Below are positions 42,527-54,892 of a DNA stretch of 64,000 nucleotides, in pieces. This DNA comes from Tillus elongatus (taxonomy: Eukaryota > Arthropoda > Insecta > Coleoptera > Cleridae), in NCBI GenBank assembly GCA_964006375.1, contig OZ023267.1, forward strand, positions 24,300,739 to 24,364,738, written 5' to 3'. A program made the position numbers and the translations under genes. Under the pieces are notes generated by a model, which worked only from the letters and a program-made list of their open reading frames with translations, did no database searches and was not told the origin of the DNA. How positions within the stretch are numbered: position 1 is the stretch's first letter; every line of letters starts with the position of its first letter.

Positions 42527-42661
42527 CTCGCCTTTATGACGTCTAATGTGGTTGATCAGCTTCCTATTTTTTAAAAATTTGGCTTTGCATCCTCCAAAAT
42601 TGCACTTATATTTCTTACGATCGCAGTCACTTTCGCTATCAAAAGAATCGGTGTATTCCAT
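42527..42661 (-). CDS. GTF3A: Transcription factor IIIA, exon 1: start and finger 1
   Basis: The ATG at 42,661 opens 45 codons ending exactly at GAG/GTATGA. An acidic start (MEYTDSFDSESDCD) precedes finger 1, CNFGGCKAKFLKNRKLINH with the IRRH end (C-x4-C-x12-H-x3-H). Joined in phase 0 to exon 2, the gene encodes nine fingers in total, the number characteristic of TFIIIA. This supports the name better than any single motif. Confidence 0.88.
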
Positions 42662-42795
42662 GATTTTTTAAACTACACACATGAAAAGATGAAAACGTGT
42701 AATAGTAATGGCAAGTTTTTTTGAGGTTAGTTAAGATTTGACACTTGGAGACTTAAAACCAATGACGTATAGTATGTCATTGCTTAAAACTAAAG

Positions 42796-43169
42796 GAGCG
42801 TCTCGCCACAGTAATCACCCGGTTACATTGATCATGCGAACTTCACTGAATATTTTAAATAACTAAATAGAAGACCTCCATGCCGCGCTGTTTACACACA
42901 ATCCTCCCAACTGACCTTCCTCACCTGCTCTGACATCAGTTTGCGTAATCAAAAGTTAAAATAAGGAAAAGTACATTATGCACCACGGAACGGTAGGGTT
43001 GATTTTCCTTCCCCTTTTAGCTTTTAATTGGGCAAACTGATGTCTGGGCAGGTCAGTTGGGAGGATTGTGTGTAAACAGCATGTCAGGGAGGTTTCTTAT
43101 TTCGTTAATCAAGAATTCTGCAAAGTGCGCATGATCAATGCAACTGATCATTACTGTGGCGAGATGCTC
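42796..43169. mobile_element. 374-bp hairpin MITE
   Basis: The ends GAGCGTCTCGCCACAGTAAT and ATTACTGTGGCGAGATGCTC are inverted repeats extending over about 43 bp. An inner inverted pair (TTACACACAATCCTCCCAAC and its complement) lies at about 42,893 and 43,053. The whole element could fold into one long hairpin. No coding capacity. A half copy is at 45,780-45,860. Confidence 0.82.
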
Positions 43170-43462
43170 GTAAAATTAATACTTCATAGGTGAACGTCAA
43201 CTTTTGACCTGCGGTTACATAGCGAAACTTTGCTCTTCTCTATAGTTAATGAGAAGTCACCAGAACCAGTGCCGACTACCGAGTGCCAAGGATCATAACA
43301 TTATAAATTAGTAAACAGAAAATATATAGCGCTACAATAAGCACTAGGAGGACTGCTTTCACATTAATATTCATTCAATAGATTGAAGGATTCTGTTTGG
43401 AGAAATTTATCGCAGATTTCTTGAAAAGGATTTGCCAACACTGCGCTATAATATTTTAAAAG

Positions 43463-43995
<533 letters not shown>

Positions 43996-44195
43996 TCACG
44001 ACTTCTATGGTTTAGGGGTGTTTCTGTTTTGTTTTGCCACTTCTCATCTCATCTCCACCGAATGTCAAATTTCTTACGTTATGGTTATCTAATGATTTTT
44101 TATTTAATAACTGATTTTTACAGTTAAATGTTATGTTTCTAACGAAAGAAAAATATTTTATGACTGTAGCTAATTCTTAATTTGTAAATAGTAAA

Positions 44196-44245
44196 ATGGA
44201 AGAAATAGACAGCATAATAATAGATTCTCTAAAAAACTTGAATTG
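44196..44245 (+). CDS. CCDC22: CCDC22 homologue, exon 1
   Basis: The ATG at 44,196 starts MEEIDSIIIDSLKNLN, the expected opening of CCDC22 (a short acidic start then a helix). The donor is AATTG/GTACAT after 44,245, leaving two bases that complete a Cys codon with exon 2. Too short to be found except by splicing into exon 2. Confidence 0.8.
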
Positions 44246-44309
44246 GTACATTAGTTTCTGTTAGGTTTTCTACTTACAGCTTTTACATTTACATATGTTT
44301 TTCTTGTAG

Positions 44310-44818
44310 TGATATTGAAGATAATGTTAAGACTTTGAAACAGCTCGATGCAGATATGGTAACCGCGGCTATTTCTTCTTGTCTTCAAGCAATAACAGGC
44401 AACGTTTTCTCGAAAAAACTACCTCCCCAGATGAGTTTACGATTGAAGGCGGCTTCTAATTTGGCTGAACAGGTAAAAGAAGTTGGTTTTCGAGGTGACC
44501 TAGGATATCAAACAATTTTATATTCCAACGAAGTTGAAATGAGAAGAGTTCTTATGTTTCTCATTGAAAGATTACCGCAAGATGTTCATAAAACTGTTGA
44601 GATTGAAGAAACCAGTTATGTACATAAGTTACTAAAGCAAATAGAGGAAAAAGTTAAACAATCACTTGACCAGGTTTGGCTGCCTTCAAATGTGTTAAAT
44701 CACGGTACAAGGCCTGTAGGAGATGATTATATTGTTAATAGTTTAGGTGATAGCATTCCAGTACAAACTAGAAGATTAAAAGTTATTAATTCATCAGGAA
44801 ATGAAAGTTTGAATGAAG
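44310..44818 (+). CDS. CCDC22: CCDC22 homologue, exon 2: N-terminal calponin-homology-like domain
   Basis: The acceptor is TTCTTGTAG before 44,310 and the donor is GAAG/GTAATT after 44,818 (509 bases). It encodes the NN-CH domain of CCDC22 with SLRLKAASNLAEQVKEVGF, LGYQTILYSNEVEMRRVLMF and LIERLPQD, followed by a linker and IEEKVKQSLDQVWLPSNV. CCDC22 pairs with CCDC93 and the COMMD proteins in the CCC/Commander complex, which recycles membrane proteins from endosomes. The domain looks complete and undamaged. Intron 2 is 5.8 kb and carries a mariner copy and retrotransposon fragments. Confidence 0.92.
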
Positions 44819-45123
44819 GTAATTTGTGTTTTATTTAAATGTTTGTTTGTGCCATAATATACCATTAGGCCTCATTAGAAGAGCTGATCCTCAGCCCACT
44901 TTTAATTAGAATCTGTATATCAAATCTTTTTGGTCAACGTTGAATACAGGGTACAGACAAATGAGGCCACATCAGGAGAAATGTAAAACAGTGTTTTGCC
45001 AGATCTAAAAATTTAACACTAAATTAGATTACAAAGTAAAATGTAATGTTTAGGATGTTATTATTCTATATTAAATACTTACTTCTTTTTAATTGAATGA
45101 GAATATTAGTAACTAATAATAAT

Positions 45124-45598
45124 AGAGCTGTGGAGCTGTTAAATCTTAGCAGAGGACAGCTCAGAAACATAACAGGTCTCTTGACGGGACACATGGCCGT
45201 CAAGAAACACCTGCATAAAATGGGGCGATTCGAGGGAGATTTCACATGCAGACTCTGCTGAGAGGGGGAGGAGTCAGCCCAGCACAGCTTGTGCGGGTGT
45301 AAAGCTCTGGACCGCAAAAGACAACTGATCTATGGTCAGTCTAGACCGGATACAGAGCATTATAAAACTTCACCTTGCCAATCACTGTGCAGGCTAGTTC
45401 AAGGCACAGTGATTTTGGAATGCGTTGAGTGAAAAACTAAGGAAATGCACAATAAGCCAAAGGTTGCAGTGCTATCAGGGTGGCAATGCCGTGGACGAGC
45501 CCTGAGGGAGAGAAAAAAAGGGCATGCACAATAGGCCAAGCGCTGCAATGCTATCAGGGCGGCAAAGCCGCGGACGAGCCCTGAGGGAGAAAAAAAAA
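45124..45598 (+). mobile_element. Retrotransposon 3' fragment with duplicated tail
   Basis: It matches the RNase H-type family from the equivalent of 12,841 to the 3' end. A stop breaks the zinc-knuckle region (CTCTGCTGAGAGG near 45,254). The 3' UTR occurs twice in tandem (about 45,436-45,513 and 45,523-45,590), each followed by an A-rich run. Confidence 0.85.
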
Positions 45599-45774
45599 TC
45601 ACAGCAGAGAACGGAAAATAGAAAGTAGAGATAATGCCAAAATTGATAAGTGGGAGTTATTAATAATATTAATCATTGAAAAAGTGAACAAGTTTCTCAC
45701 TGCAGAAAATATACTTGAGCACAGGTTTTATTAAATCATTATAAAAAGACCTGGGTAAAGGTGAAAGGTGCACC

Positions 45775-45862
45775 TTAAGCAGAGCCCTTCTTCCCAACCT
45801 CCTGACCTGCCATGACTATCAGTTTCCCTAATTGAAACACTGAGGGAAGAGAAATTACGAGG
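45775..45862 (+). repeat. Half copy of the hairpin MITE
   Basis: CCCAACCTCCTGACCTGCC and ATCAGTTTCCCTAATTGAAA, then GGGAAGAGAAATTA, resemble one arm of the MITE at 42,796-43,169 (reverse orientation). It adjoins the left end of the mariner element. Confidence 0.45.
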
Positions 45863-45869
45863 TAATATA

Positions 45870-47673
45870 CCGGGTGATTCTTTATAATGTCGCCCCCCTT
45901 TAACTTTGTTATTTTAGGTGTCCCAAAAAAATTGAAAGTATGATTATGTAGGCGCTAAAAAATAATTTTTTTCTACGTATAAAAAATTTTGAATTTATTT
46001 TTCGATTCCTTGTAAAATTCTAAGCATAATTTATATAACATACCGTATACTTAAAATGAATAGTTTTTGAAATATTCGCATTTGAAATGTTATCATCACA
46101 AATTTTATTAAACAACTGTTACAAATCACGAAGTCCTAGGATACCACGCTAATTGAAAACAAATAACTGACAGTGACATTATGTCAATATTGTTGTAGTT
46201 GTATTGTTTAGTAAGTAAAGGTGCTGTACTCAGATAGAGAAAGAAGAGTTATTTTAAGTTATTATATTAAAAATAATTTAAATTGTCGCGCTGCCATTAA
46301 AAATATGATAGAAGATAATTCCGGTGTGCATGTCTCAACTCGAAAAATGTTCGCATCTATATATAGGAAGTTTCAAGAAACGTCAAATTTACAAAGGAGA
46401 AAAAGAACTGCTGTGAACGTAGATGAAAATGCAGAATTGAATATTTTACTTGCTACAGAAGAGAATCCAAACAATTCCATAAGAAACATTTCAAAGACAT
46501 TACGAGCAACACAAGAAAATATTCAGCGAACTTCATACAGTAAAGTCCAAAGAACGTTAAGAAAATGGAATCTAAAGCCATATAAGATTAAACCCACTTA
46601 CCCAAATGCAAAAAGATGATCGGGTCGCATTTTGTCAACTGATTCTAGACAAAATAAACATCAATAACAATTTTTTGAAAACAGTTCTATGGACTGACGA
46701 GTCTACCTTTTCTACTAGTGGCGTGTTTAACCGAAAAAAGACCAGATAATGGGCAAGAGAGAATCCACATTCTTATAGGGAATTTAAGTTCCAAGGGCGA
46801 CAATCCGTGAATGTGTGGTGTGGTATCCTGGGCAATCAAGTTATCGGTGTGTATTTTTTTGATCCTGTTTTAAATGGAGGCCGCTATTTAGATTTCTTGG
46901 AAAACGAGTTCGAAGAATATTTAGACGATTTGCCTTTAAATATATTACAAAATATTATGTTTCAACAGGATGGAGCACCCCCTCACAACATTCGTGCTGT
47001 GCTTAATTACCTAAATGAAAGGTTTCCTGGATGGATCGGAAGAAATGCGCCAATTAAAAGGCCTGCAAACAGCCCTGATTTGACACCTATGGATGCGTTT
47101 CTTCAGGATTATATAAAAACCGTGTATACGACCACCAAATTGAAAACCTCGATCATCTTAAAGATTTGATACGGAATGAAATTATTAATTTAAATGAAAA
47201 TAACCCAGAATTCATAACAGATTCATTAGAGAAAATGTGAAGAATCCTTATACAATGTGTTGAAGAAAATGGAGGCCCGGTAGAGCATCTTTATATTTAA
47301 TTAGAAACTGTTTTTGTTATATTATTTATTGTTACATTTCTTGATTTGTAACAGTTGTTTTAGTTTCATAAAATTTGTGATGATGACGTTTCAAATGCGA
47401 CTATTTCAAAAACTATTCATTTTAAGTATACAGTATGTTATATAAATTATGCTTAGAATTTTACGAGGAATCGAAAAATAAATTCATATATAGGATGATC
47501 CATTGAAAAAAATGAACTTTTTGGTTTTCCCTGTTTACTGATCATTTTTCAAATTTTTTTTATACGTGGAAAAAAAAGTATTTTTTAGCACCTACATAAC
47601 CATACTTTCAATTTTTTTGGGACACTTAAAATAACAAAGTTAAAGGGGGGCGAAATTATAAAGAATCACCCTG
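45870..47673 (+). mobile_element. Tc1/mariner-superfamily transposon with long inverted repeats
   Basis: The ends are CCGGGTGATTCTTTATAAT and its inverse ATAAAGAATCACCCTG, flanked by TA on both sides (45,868-45,869 and 47,674-47,675). The inverted repeats are long, about 260 bp on the left and 330 bp on the right, where a short extra segment is present. Total length is 1,804 bp. It sits in CCDC22 intron 2. Confidence 0.9.
46221..47169 (+). pseudogene. Mariner-type transposase, inactivated
   Basis: The N-terminal part (46,221-46,619) is a helix-turn-helix DNA-binding region starting LYSDRERRVILSYYIKN; the presumed start codon now reads GTG. A frameshift falls at 46,617. WTDEST (first catalytic Asp) lies at about 46,692, an in-frame stop at 46,747, then FQQDGAPPHN (second Asp) and SPDLTPMDAFL (third Asp). 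About 40 residues separate the second and third Asp, near the DD41D type rather than classical DD34D mariner. Two interruptions rule out activity. Confidence 0.85.
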
Positions 47674-47828
47674 TACAAAAGGATTAGGTACAAAAGTAAA
47701 TTTGGTTTAAGCCCAACCATAGGATAAACAACTAATTTCTACAGTCTAATTATCTAATTGTGTTTGCTTTCAACAAATTTATTTTGGAAAATCAGATAGT
47801 ATGGTAGATACTTTATTTCTTGCATTTT

Positions 47829-48884
<1,056 letters not shown>

Positions 48885-48890
<6 letters not shown>

Positions 48891-49200
48891 CGCAGCAAGT
48901 GCGTTATGGTAGCGAATTTTGATCAAATGTTTCATATTTGAACAGCTCAATTTGCTATTAACCTATAAGGTTTACCAAGAAACGTGTTTTTTCGGGAACA
49001 TTTTAAGTTTACTTTTGGAAATTTTTGTACATTTTCACACAATAAAGTTATTTTAATGGAACATGGCACATTGTTTTTACTATATAGGTTATACTGGTAA
49101 CCAAATTTGATGCCTGCTTTCTTAAAAAAACACACATATTTGTTATTAAAAAGATTTTTATGAAAATTCACTACCATAACGCACTTGCTGCGTCCAGAGT
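48885..49200. repeat. Short palindromic derivative of the same family
   Basis: Both ends carry the GGACGCAGCAAGTGCGTTAT terminus in opposite orientation (48,893 and about 49,175), giving a 310-bp element with inverted ends and little internal sequence. Confidence 0.6.
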
Positions 49201-49416
49201 TTTTATATTATAGTAAGTTGGGACAAACTGCTTAGTTCAAGGTGAATGATTACCAAAAGTTTGACGATATAACTTTTATAGTTTATGTATTCTGTGCCAT
49301 AATCCTTAAAATGTCTTTTTTCATATTTCGACAAAATATGACAAGTCAAGTGAACGCATTTGCCCGCTAAATGTGGGAAGATTATTTCTCTTGAAACATC
49401 TGCATTTTTTATTTAT

Positions 49417-50397
49417 TTTTTCCCTCAGGGCTCGTCCGCGGCCTTGCCGCCCCGATTGCACTGCAACCTTTGGTTGATTGTGCATGCCCCTAGTCTTACT
49501 CCACCCATTCCAAAATCACTGTGCCTTGAACTAGTCTGCACAGCGATTGGTATGGTGAAGTTTTATATTGCTCTGTCTCCGGTCTAGGCTGACCGTAGAT
49601 CAGTTGTCTTTTGCGGTCCAGAGCTTTACACTCGCACAAGATGTGCTGGGCTGATTCCTCCCCCTCGCCGCAGAGTCTGCATGCGAGGTCCCCCTCTAAC
49701 CGCCCCATTTTATGTAGGTGTTTCTTGACGGCCATGTGTCCCGTCAAGAGACCTGTTATGGGGGCTACATAGGGCCTTAAGGGCTGCCTGGTTGTCTGTG
49801 GCTATGAGCATCCGCTTGTTGGTGTAGCCCCTCCTCTTGTTCTCCCGCACACAGTGCAGGATGGCGTACATTTCGGCCTGAAAGACTGTTGCATGGGCTC
49901 CGAGGGAAATACTATGACTTACCCTCGGTCCTTCCGAATAAACACCTGCTCCCGTCCCACGCTCCCCGCCGGATCCGTCCGTGAACCAGACGAGCGCGTC
50001 CGATGGTATGCCCGGCGTCTCCTCCCGCCATGCCTCGCGGTAGGGATATCCACTGTAAAGTTGTTTTCCCTGCAGATTCACGGGCTCGCGAAGTCTGACC
50101 TCATTTCAAGCATGGGCTCCTTCACGATCTCCTGAATTTTGCAGTAGCCCCTGAAGCCTGGGTTGATCTTCAGTCTACCATTGCAGGCTAGTCTGTATAG
50201 TCCTAGCCTGGCCTCCCTCATAATAACTAAGTGTAGGGGGGGGGCAGATCCAGCAACACCTCCACGGCGGCTGTTGGGGTTGAAGACATGGCCCCTGTGA
50301 TGCCTAGGCAAGCCATCCTTTGGATCTTGCCTAGTTTTTGTTTGGCACTGGATTGTGTCACCTTAGGCCACCAGACCAGTGTCGCGTATGTTAACGA
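49417..50397 (-). mobile_element. Retrotransposon fragment with internal deletion
   Basis: This reverse copy matches the RNase H-type element from about 11,900 to its tail. Roughly 350 bp (equivalent to 12,535-12,890) is missing, joined at 49,757-49,764. The RT thumb, RNase H start (WFTDGSGGERG) and zinc knuckle are readable in separate frames. It lies in CCDC22 intron 2. Confidence 0.85.
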
Positions 50398-50614
50398 TAA
50401 CATTTGCATTTGCCAGTGACTGAAAAATTTAAAAAAACTGAAGTGACATTTTCTTGTTGTATCTGAAAAAGTTACATTTTTTATCAATTTGTTATAACAA
50501 TATACAAAAAATTGATTCGATAATTTTTTAACCATTGTGTTTAAAAGAAAAAATGTTCAGCTTTTACCTGTATCTTAAAATAAAATGAGATTTTTGTGGA
50601 TATTTGTTTTGCAG

Positions 50615-50952
50615 CTGCAAAGCACTACTCAATTCACGTTCTTCCTGAAGTCACAAGACAAGTAACACCAAATCAACTGTTGCCTTCATTATTATTTGGT
50701 GAGAAACAATTTAGTTGTGAATATTTTAAAAACACCTTGAAAGGACCAAGAAAAAGGGATTCAGTAACCAACATTTCACATGCCATAGAAGAGCTTCATA
50801 TCAGTTCTGAAGAGAATGTAGCTGAAAAAAACGTTCAAGAAAGTCCCACAAAGGTTAAAATACAGGAGTTATTACATGAAATAGAAGAGGAAAAAGACAA
50901 GTTTAAGGAAATACAGGAAGCTCTCAGAAAGTCCGAATTACAATTGTGGCAG
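50615..50952 (+). CDS. CCDC22: CCDC22 homologue, exon 3
   Basis: The acceptor is TTTTGCAG before 50,615 and the donor CAG/GTAATT after 50,952 (338 bases; phase 1 in, phase 0 out). It encodes AAKHYSIHVLPEVTRQVTPN, a linker with PSLLFGEKQF, and the start of the coiled coil (IQELLHEIEEEKDKFKEI). The last Gln codon joins exon 4 without a split codon. The first four residues before the acceptor (MDIC..) belong to the intron. Confidence 0.88.
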
Positions 50953-51007
50953 GTAATTTTGTTACATTTTTTTTCTTAACGTGTAGTTGACATCTCCCAA
51001 CTAACGG

Positions 51008-51008
<1 letters not shown>

Positions 51009-51091
<83 letters not shown>

Positions 51092-51154
51092 TTCCCTCAG
51101 GACTCGTCCGCGGCTTTGCCGCCCCGATAGCACCGCAACCCTTGGTTGATTGTG

Positions 51155-51233
<79 letters not shown>
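51009..51233. repeat. AT microsatellite split by a retrotransposon tail
   Basis: Two TA runs (51,009-51,087 and 51,156-51,233) surround 68 bp identical in kind to the 3' end of the RNase H-type element on - (TCGTCCGCGGCTTTGCCGCC, then TTGGTTGATTGTGC). Confidence 0.85.
51088..51155 (-). mobile_element. Extremely 5'-truncated retrotransposon tail (68 bp)
   Basis: Only the last part of the 3' UTR is present, with almost no poly-A (TTTTG before CCCTCAGGACTCG). Flanking TA repeats hide any target duplication. Confidence 0.8.
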
Positions 51234-51236
<3 letters not shown>

Positions 51237-51660
51237 GTTGCCTCGGCAATAAAAGCCATTGGCACCACCAAAAAAATAAAAATAAATCTGAACAGAAGTT
51301 ATAAACATTAACACTCGTCTAACTTAGTACAACATAAATGTACAATCTTAAGTTGTAAACATTAGTAGCTTTCAAGAAATAAATTAGTCTCAACAGGTCA
51401 TTGGTTCCGCACAAACTTATTTTGGTTGTGAAAATGTTTTCAACAAAAAGTTTACAAAATAATCCAACTCCTTGCATTGTTTTCAGTATGTTACTTTAAC
51501 ATAAATGTTATTTAAAGTCACATGAAGTTACTTTGAAATAATTTCTTAATATATGTAGAAGGGAATTGGAAGCACCGCCGGAATGCAATAAAAAGGCACT
51601 ATAAAATACTTTAATTTTATTGGTGGAAACGTTTTATAAGTTGGCTGTAGAAGATTAGAT
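51234..51660. other. No gene seen (CCDC22 intron 3)
   Basis: AT-rich unique-looking DNA without recognisable motifs. Confidence 0.4.
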
Positions 51661-51679
51661 TAGATTTTATTTTAAGTGA

Positions 51680-53222
51680 GCTATTCCAGTCCCTCCACCG
51701 CGACCTTAGGTATATTGTGGCTCACGCCTAATTATTTAGATTTCACCCATCAATTCCAGCTCCCTGAGGGAGTCGATCTTTTCTTGAGGGTGAAAGTTTG
51801 GAAGGTGTACTGCCATCTGAGTGAAGTCGCTTGCCCGTTTCGAAGCTCAAAGAGAGATAATCTCTCTCCGAGTTCGTCTGGACCTGACATCCGTCAGTGT
51901 TTGCCTCGAGGCGGTATCATGAAGTCCCGCTCTCGAGCAGCATCTAATCTCCAGTTGTAATCCACTCCTAGAGATCTCAGCTCCCCTCAGGCTCGTCTAA
52001 ACCTGACACCTAACAGTGTTAGACTCGAGGCAACATCCAATCGAGTCCCGCTCCCGAGCATTACCCCAACGACGCCGTCCGTCCGTTTCGTAGCACACAG
52101 TATGGGCTCCGAACTCCGGGTGTTTACCACTCATCAAACACGACACACGCCAGGGCAGTATCATCTGGAACCCCGCTCCCGAGTAACAACCAAGCGATGC
52201 CAATTGTCAGTCTCTGAGGCCACAGTGGAGGCGCCAAACTCCGGGTGCATATAACTCCCCAGAGATAACCGCCTCCCCCCAGCCTCACCTGCACCAGACC
52301 CCCGCCAGTGTTTCATTGACTCAAGGCGGTATCATGAAGTCCCACCCTCGAGCAGCATCCAGGCGGGGTCGTTAGCCTGTATCAATGCTCACAGAGTAGG
52401 CCCAAGTCTCCAGGTGTAATCCACCTTTAGAGAGCCCAGCCACCTCCGGGTTTGTCCAGGCCCAACACCTGCCAGCGTTAGAATAAATTTCATCCAACAA
52501 ATCGAGTTTCCGACAGGAGACGACACCTGCTAGGTGAAACTTTGACAGATGTACTGCCATCTGAGCGAAGTCGCTTGCCCGTCTCAAAGCTCAAAGAGAG
52601 AAAACCTCTCTCCGAGTTGGTCTGGACCAGGCATCCGTCAGTGTTTGACTCGGGGCAGTACCATGAAGTCCCGCATCCGAGCAGCTTCCAAGTTTGTCCG
52701 TTTCGAAGCTCACAGAAGGGGCCTCCACCCCTAGTTGTATTCCACCCCTAAAGATCTCAGCTCTCCTTCGGGTTCGTCTAGACCCGACACCCACGAGTGC
52801 TAGACTCGAGGCGACATCCCATCAAGCCCCGCTCCCGAGCATCGCACAAGCGAGGCCGTCCGTCCGTTTCGAAGCACACAGTGGGGGCTTCAAACTCCGG
52901 GTGTTTACCACTCATCAGAGTTGTCAACTTCCTCCGGGTCGTCTAGACACACGACACCCGCCAGCACTCAACCCAAAGAGGCACCCCTCCGAAACCCCGC
53001 TCCCGAGTAACAACCAAGCGCGGGCAACCGTCCATTTCTAAGCCCAGAGTGGAGGCCTCAAAATCCGGGTGTACATCACTCCCCAGAGATATCCGCCTCC
53101 CTCCAGGCCCACCTGGACAAGACCCCCACCGGTGTTTGATTCCAATTAGTCACCTTTTACGACAAGAAGGAGTTACCTTGGGCCTATTCTTTTAGTTAGT
53201 CCCTGTACCCACAGGGGACTGG
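51680..53222. repeat. GC-rich nested repeat block
   Basis: A 1.5-kb G+C-rich island in AT-rich intron DNA. Two long copies can be aligned: CCATCTGAGYGAAGTCGCTTG at 51,813 and 52,558, CGTCCGTCCGTTTCG at 52,077 and 52,859, and CCGAGTAACAACCAAGCG at 52,180 and 53,004. Within each copy shorter segments recur (CCGCTCYCGAGC; GACTCGAGGC; CTCCGGGTGTTTACC). Short open frames here follow from composition. The right end (CCTTTTACGACAAGAAGG, GGGCCTATTCTTTTAG, CCCACAGGGG) looks like the terminus of a transposon of unknown class. Confidence 0.65.
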
Positions 53223-54335
53223 CTGTAGAAACATTTCATAATAATTATTATGTGACTGTTTTATAAGCTATTTTATAGTTCTGCTATATAAAGAAATCAG
53301 TGTACAGCGATAATAAACAAACAAGTAAAAAAATGCTTGTCGCAGTAAAAAAAAATCAGAACGCAGCTAGTGTAGTGAATTTTCATAAGAATTGTATACT
53401 ATTATTATATGGCATATTACTAAAATTAATACTTTAAACTTACACATACCTTTGTCGTGGTACGTTTGAAGGTGAAATAAAATCAATAAAAATTCAGCCA
53501 AACTACTTTACTTCTTAATCTCAGGGTTTTTATAATGGGCTCCTAGACAGAGATTACAGACAAATATTACACTTATTAATTTCACAATAATATTCAGTTG
53601 ACAAACAATGGGAAAGGTGGTAAATCCGGCTTACGTAGCAGAGATGTTACCCCTTGTCCTTGCTGTTTGCAGGTCGAAACTCTAATGCCTCTTCCTCCCC
53701 CTGCTGGCAGCCACTTGCTACCTCGCGCTAGGCCGACATATACAGCGGCGTTTCACTTCACGTCACTCACTTATTATTTTATTATTTTACGCATTTCTGG
53801 AACCACTACACCTTTAAGATCGATTTTAGAGGTGCTAGACGCGCACATTTGAAGAATTCTTTCGAAAGTATTACTATCAATATCTCTATTATCAAAAAAA
53901 TCTTGTGTTCTAACTCCTTTTGAGACAAATGCCTAAAACTATTTTTTATGAAGCTAGAACTAAATTTTGCTATATCGGTAGATAGTGTCAGTCTCTTTAA
54001 AAGAAACTTGTAGTACAAATTTCATTAAAGTTACAAACGGTTTCCAGAAAGAAATTTAATTCATATTTAGAAAAGTAAAGTATCTGCCAAATTATAAACG
54101 TAGCAGTTATCTTCCCTTATTAATCTCCTGAATGATTTCGTTTTAGTCAACCTAATCAAACGGTTTTTTTCAATATCAACAATAACAAAATGTCTGGTGG
54201 AAATTATAATTTCAGACTCTAAGGTGACAAAGTTATTCAGGCGTTTTAAACAAAAATGAGATCTTGTTCAAAACGTATGAAATCTGTACACTACTGTTTG
54301 TCCAAATGTCAAAATAAAATTAAAAAAAACATACA
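53223..54335. other. No gene seen; transposon scraps
   Basis: AT-rich DNA with a scrap of the AT-cored family near 53,355-53,390 (AACGCAGCTAGTG, GTGAATTTTCATAA) and a short G+C-richer patch at 53,620-53,760. No coding evidence. Confidence 0.4.
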
Positions 54336-54408
54336 TTCATCGAGCGGAAATCGATCACGGAGCCTTCTGTGTAGAAGACAAACACGCTACCACAGAGCTA
54401 TCTAACGA
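54336..54408 (-). other. tRNA-like sequence (pseudogene or SINE head)
   Basis: In reverse, TAGCTCTGTGGTAGCGTG is a good A box region and GTGATCGATTTCC a weak B box, about 40 bases apart. Arms pair only partly. Likely a tRNA-derived repeat. Confidence 0.45.
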
Positions 54409-54826
54409 TAGGCTAACTAACATTTTGTTTGCATAGTACTTGACAACGGCTTCATGCCCGGGATGTATTGTATTAAAAGTATAGAGACTTGGTTTTGTTT
54501 ACATTTATAATATATTATATACTATATTATGCCACACTTTCAGTCGAAAATTGTATTTGGGGCCGTTCATCAAGCTACAAATATAGTGTATTTTAAAAAT
54601 TGATTGAATCCCCAGTTAAATATAGTGATAGGCAAAACGGTTATTTTCTATTAACAGTTGAACCTGTTAACGTTATTTAATAATAACAGTTGAAAATAAC
54701 AGGTTCCGTTATTTATCTGTTACCTATTTTGAACTGGATAGTCGATCGATAGCATATTTTACTGTAATATGTATGAACTATGAATTATTAATAATTCCAC
54801 GTAGACGTAGTAACAGTAGCTAAATC
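54409..54826. other. No gene seen
   Basis: AT-rich intron DNA; an AACAGTTGAA/TTCAACTGTTA-type stretch near 54,650-54,720 is locally palindromic. Confidence 0.35.
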
Positions 54827-54892
54827 TGTCCAGTGGTGTAGTTGGGTAAAGGAGATTCGCTGCTACACGGGTTCAATCCCCGGGCGATGTAA
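54827..54892 (+). other. tRNA-like sequence (SINE head)
   Basis: TGGTGTAGTTGGGTAA resembles an A box, and GGGTTCAATCCCCGGG (about 54,869-54,884) is a strong B box. The spacing is shorter than in a true tRNA, so this is a tRNA-derived repeat. Confidence 0.45.

Noticed and set aside
51676..53041. Several frames of 60-115 codons
   Set aside because: They overlap on both strands within a GC-rich repeat block and follow from composition and repetition.
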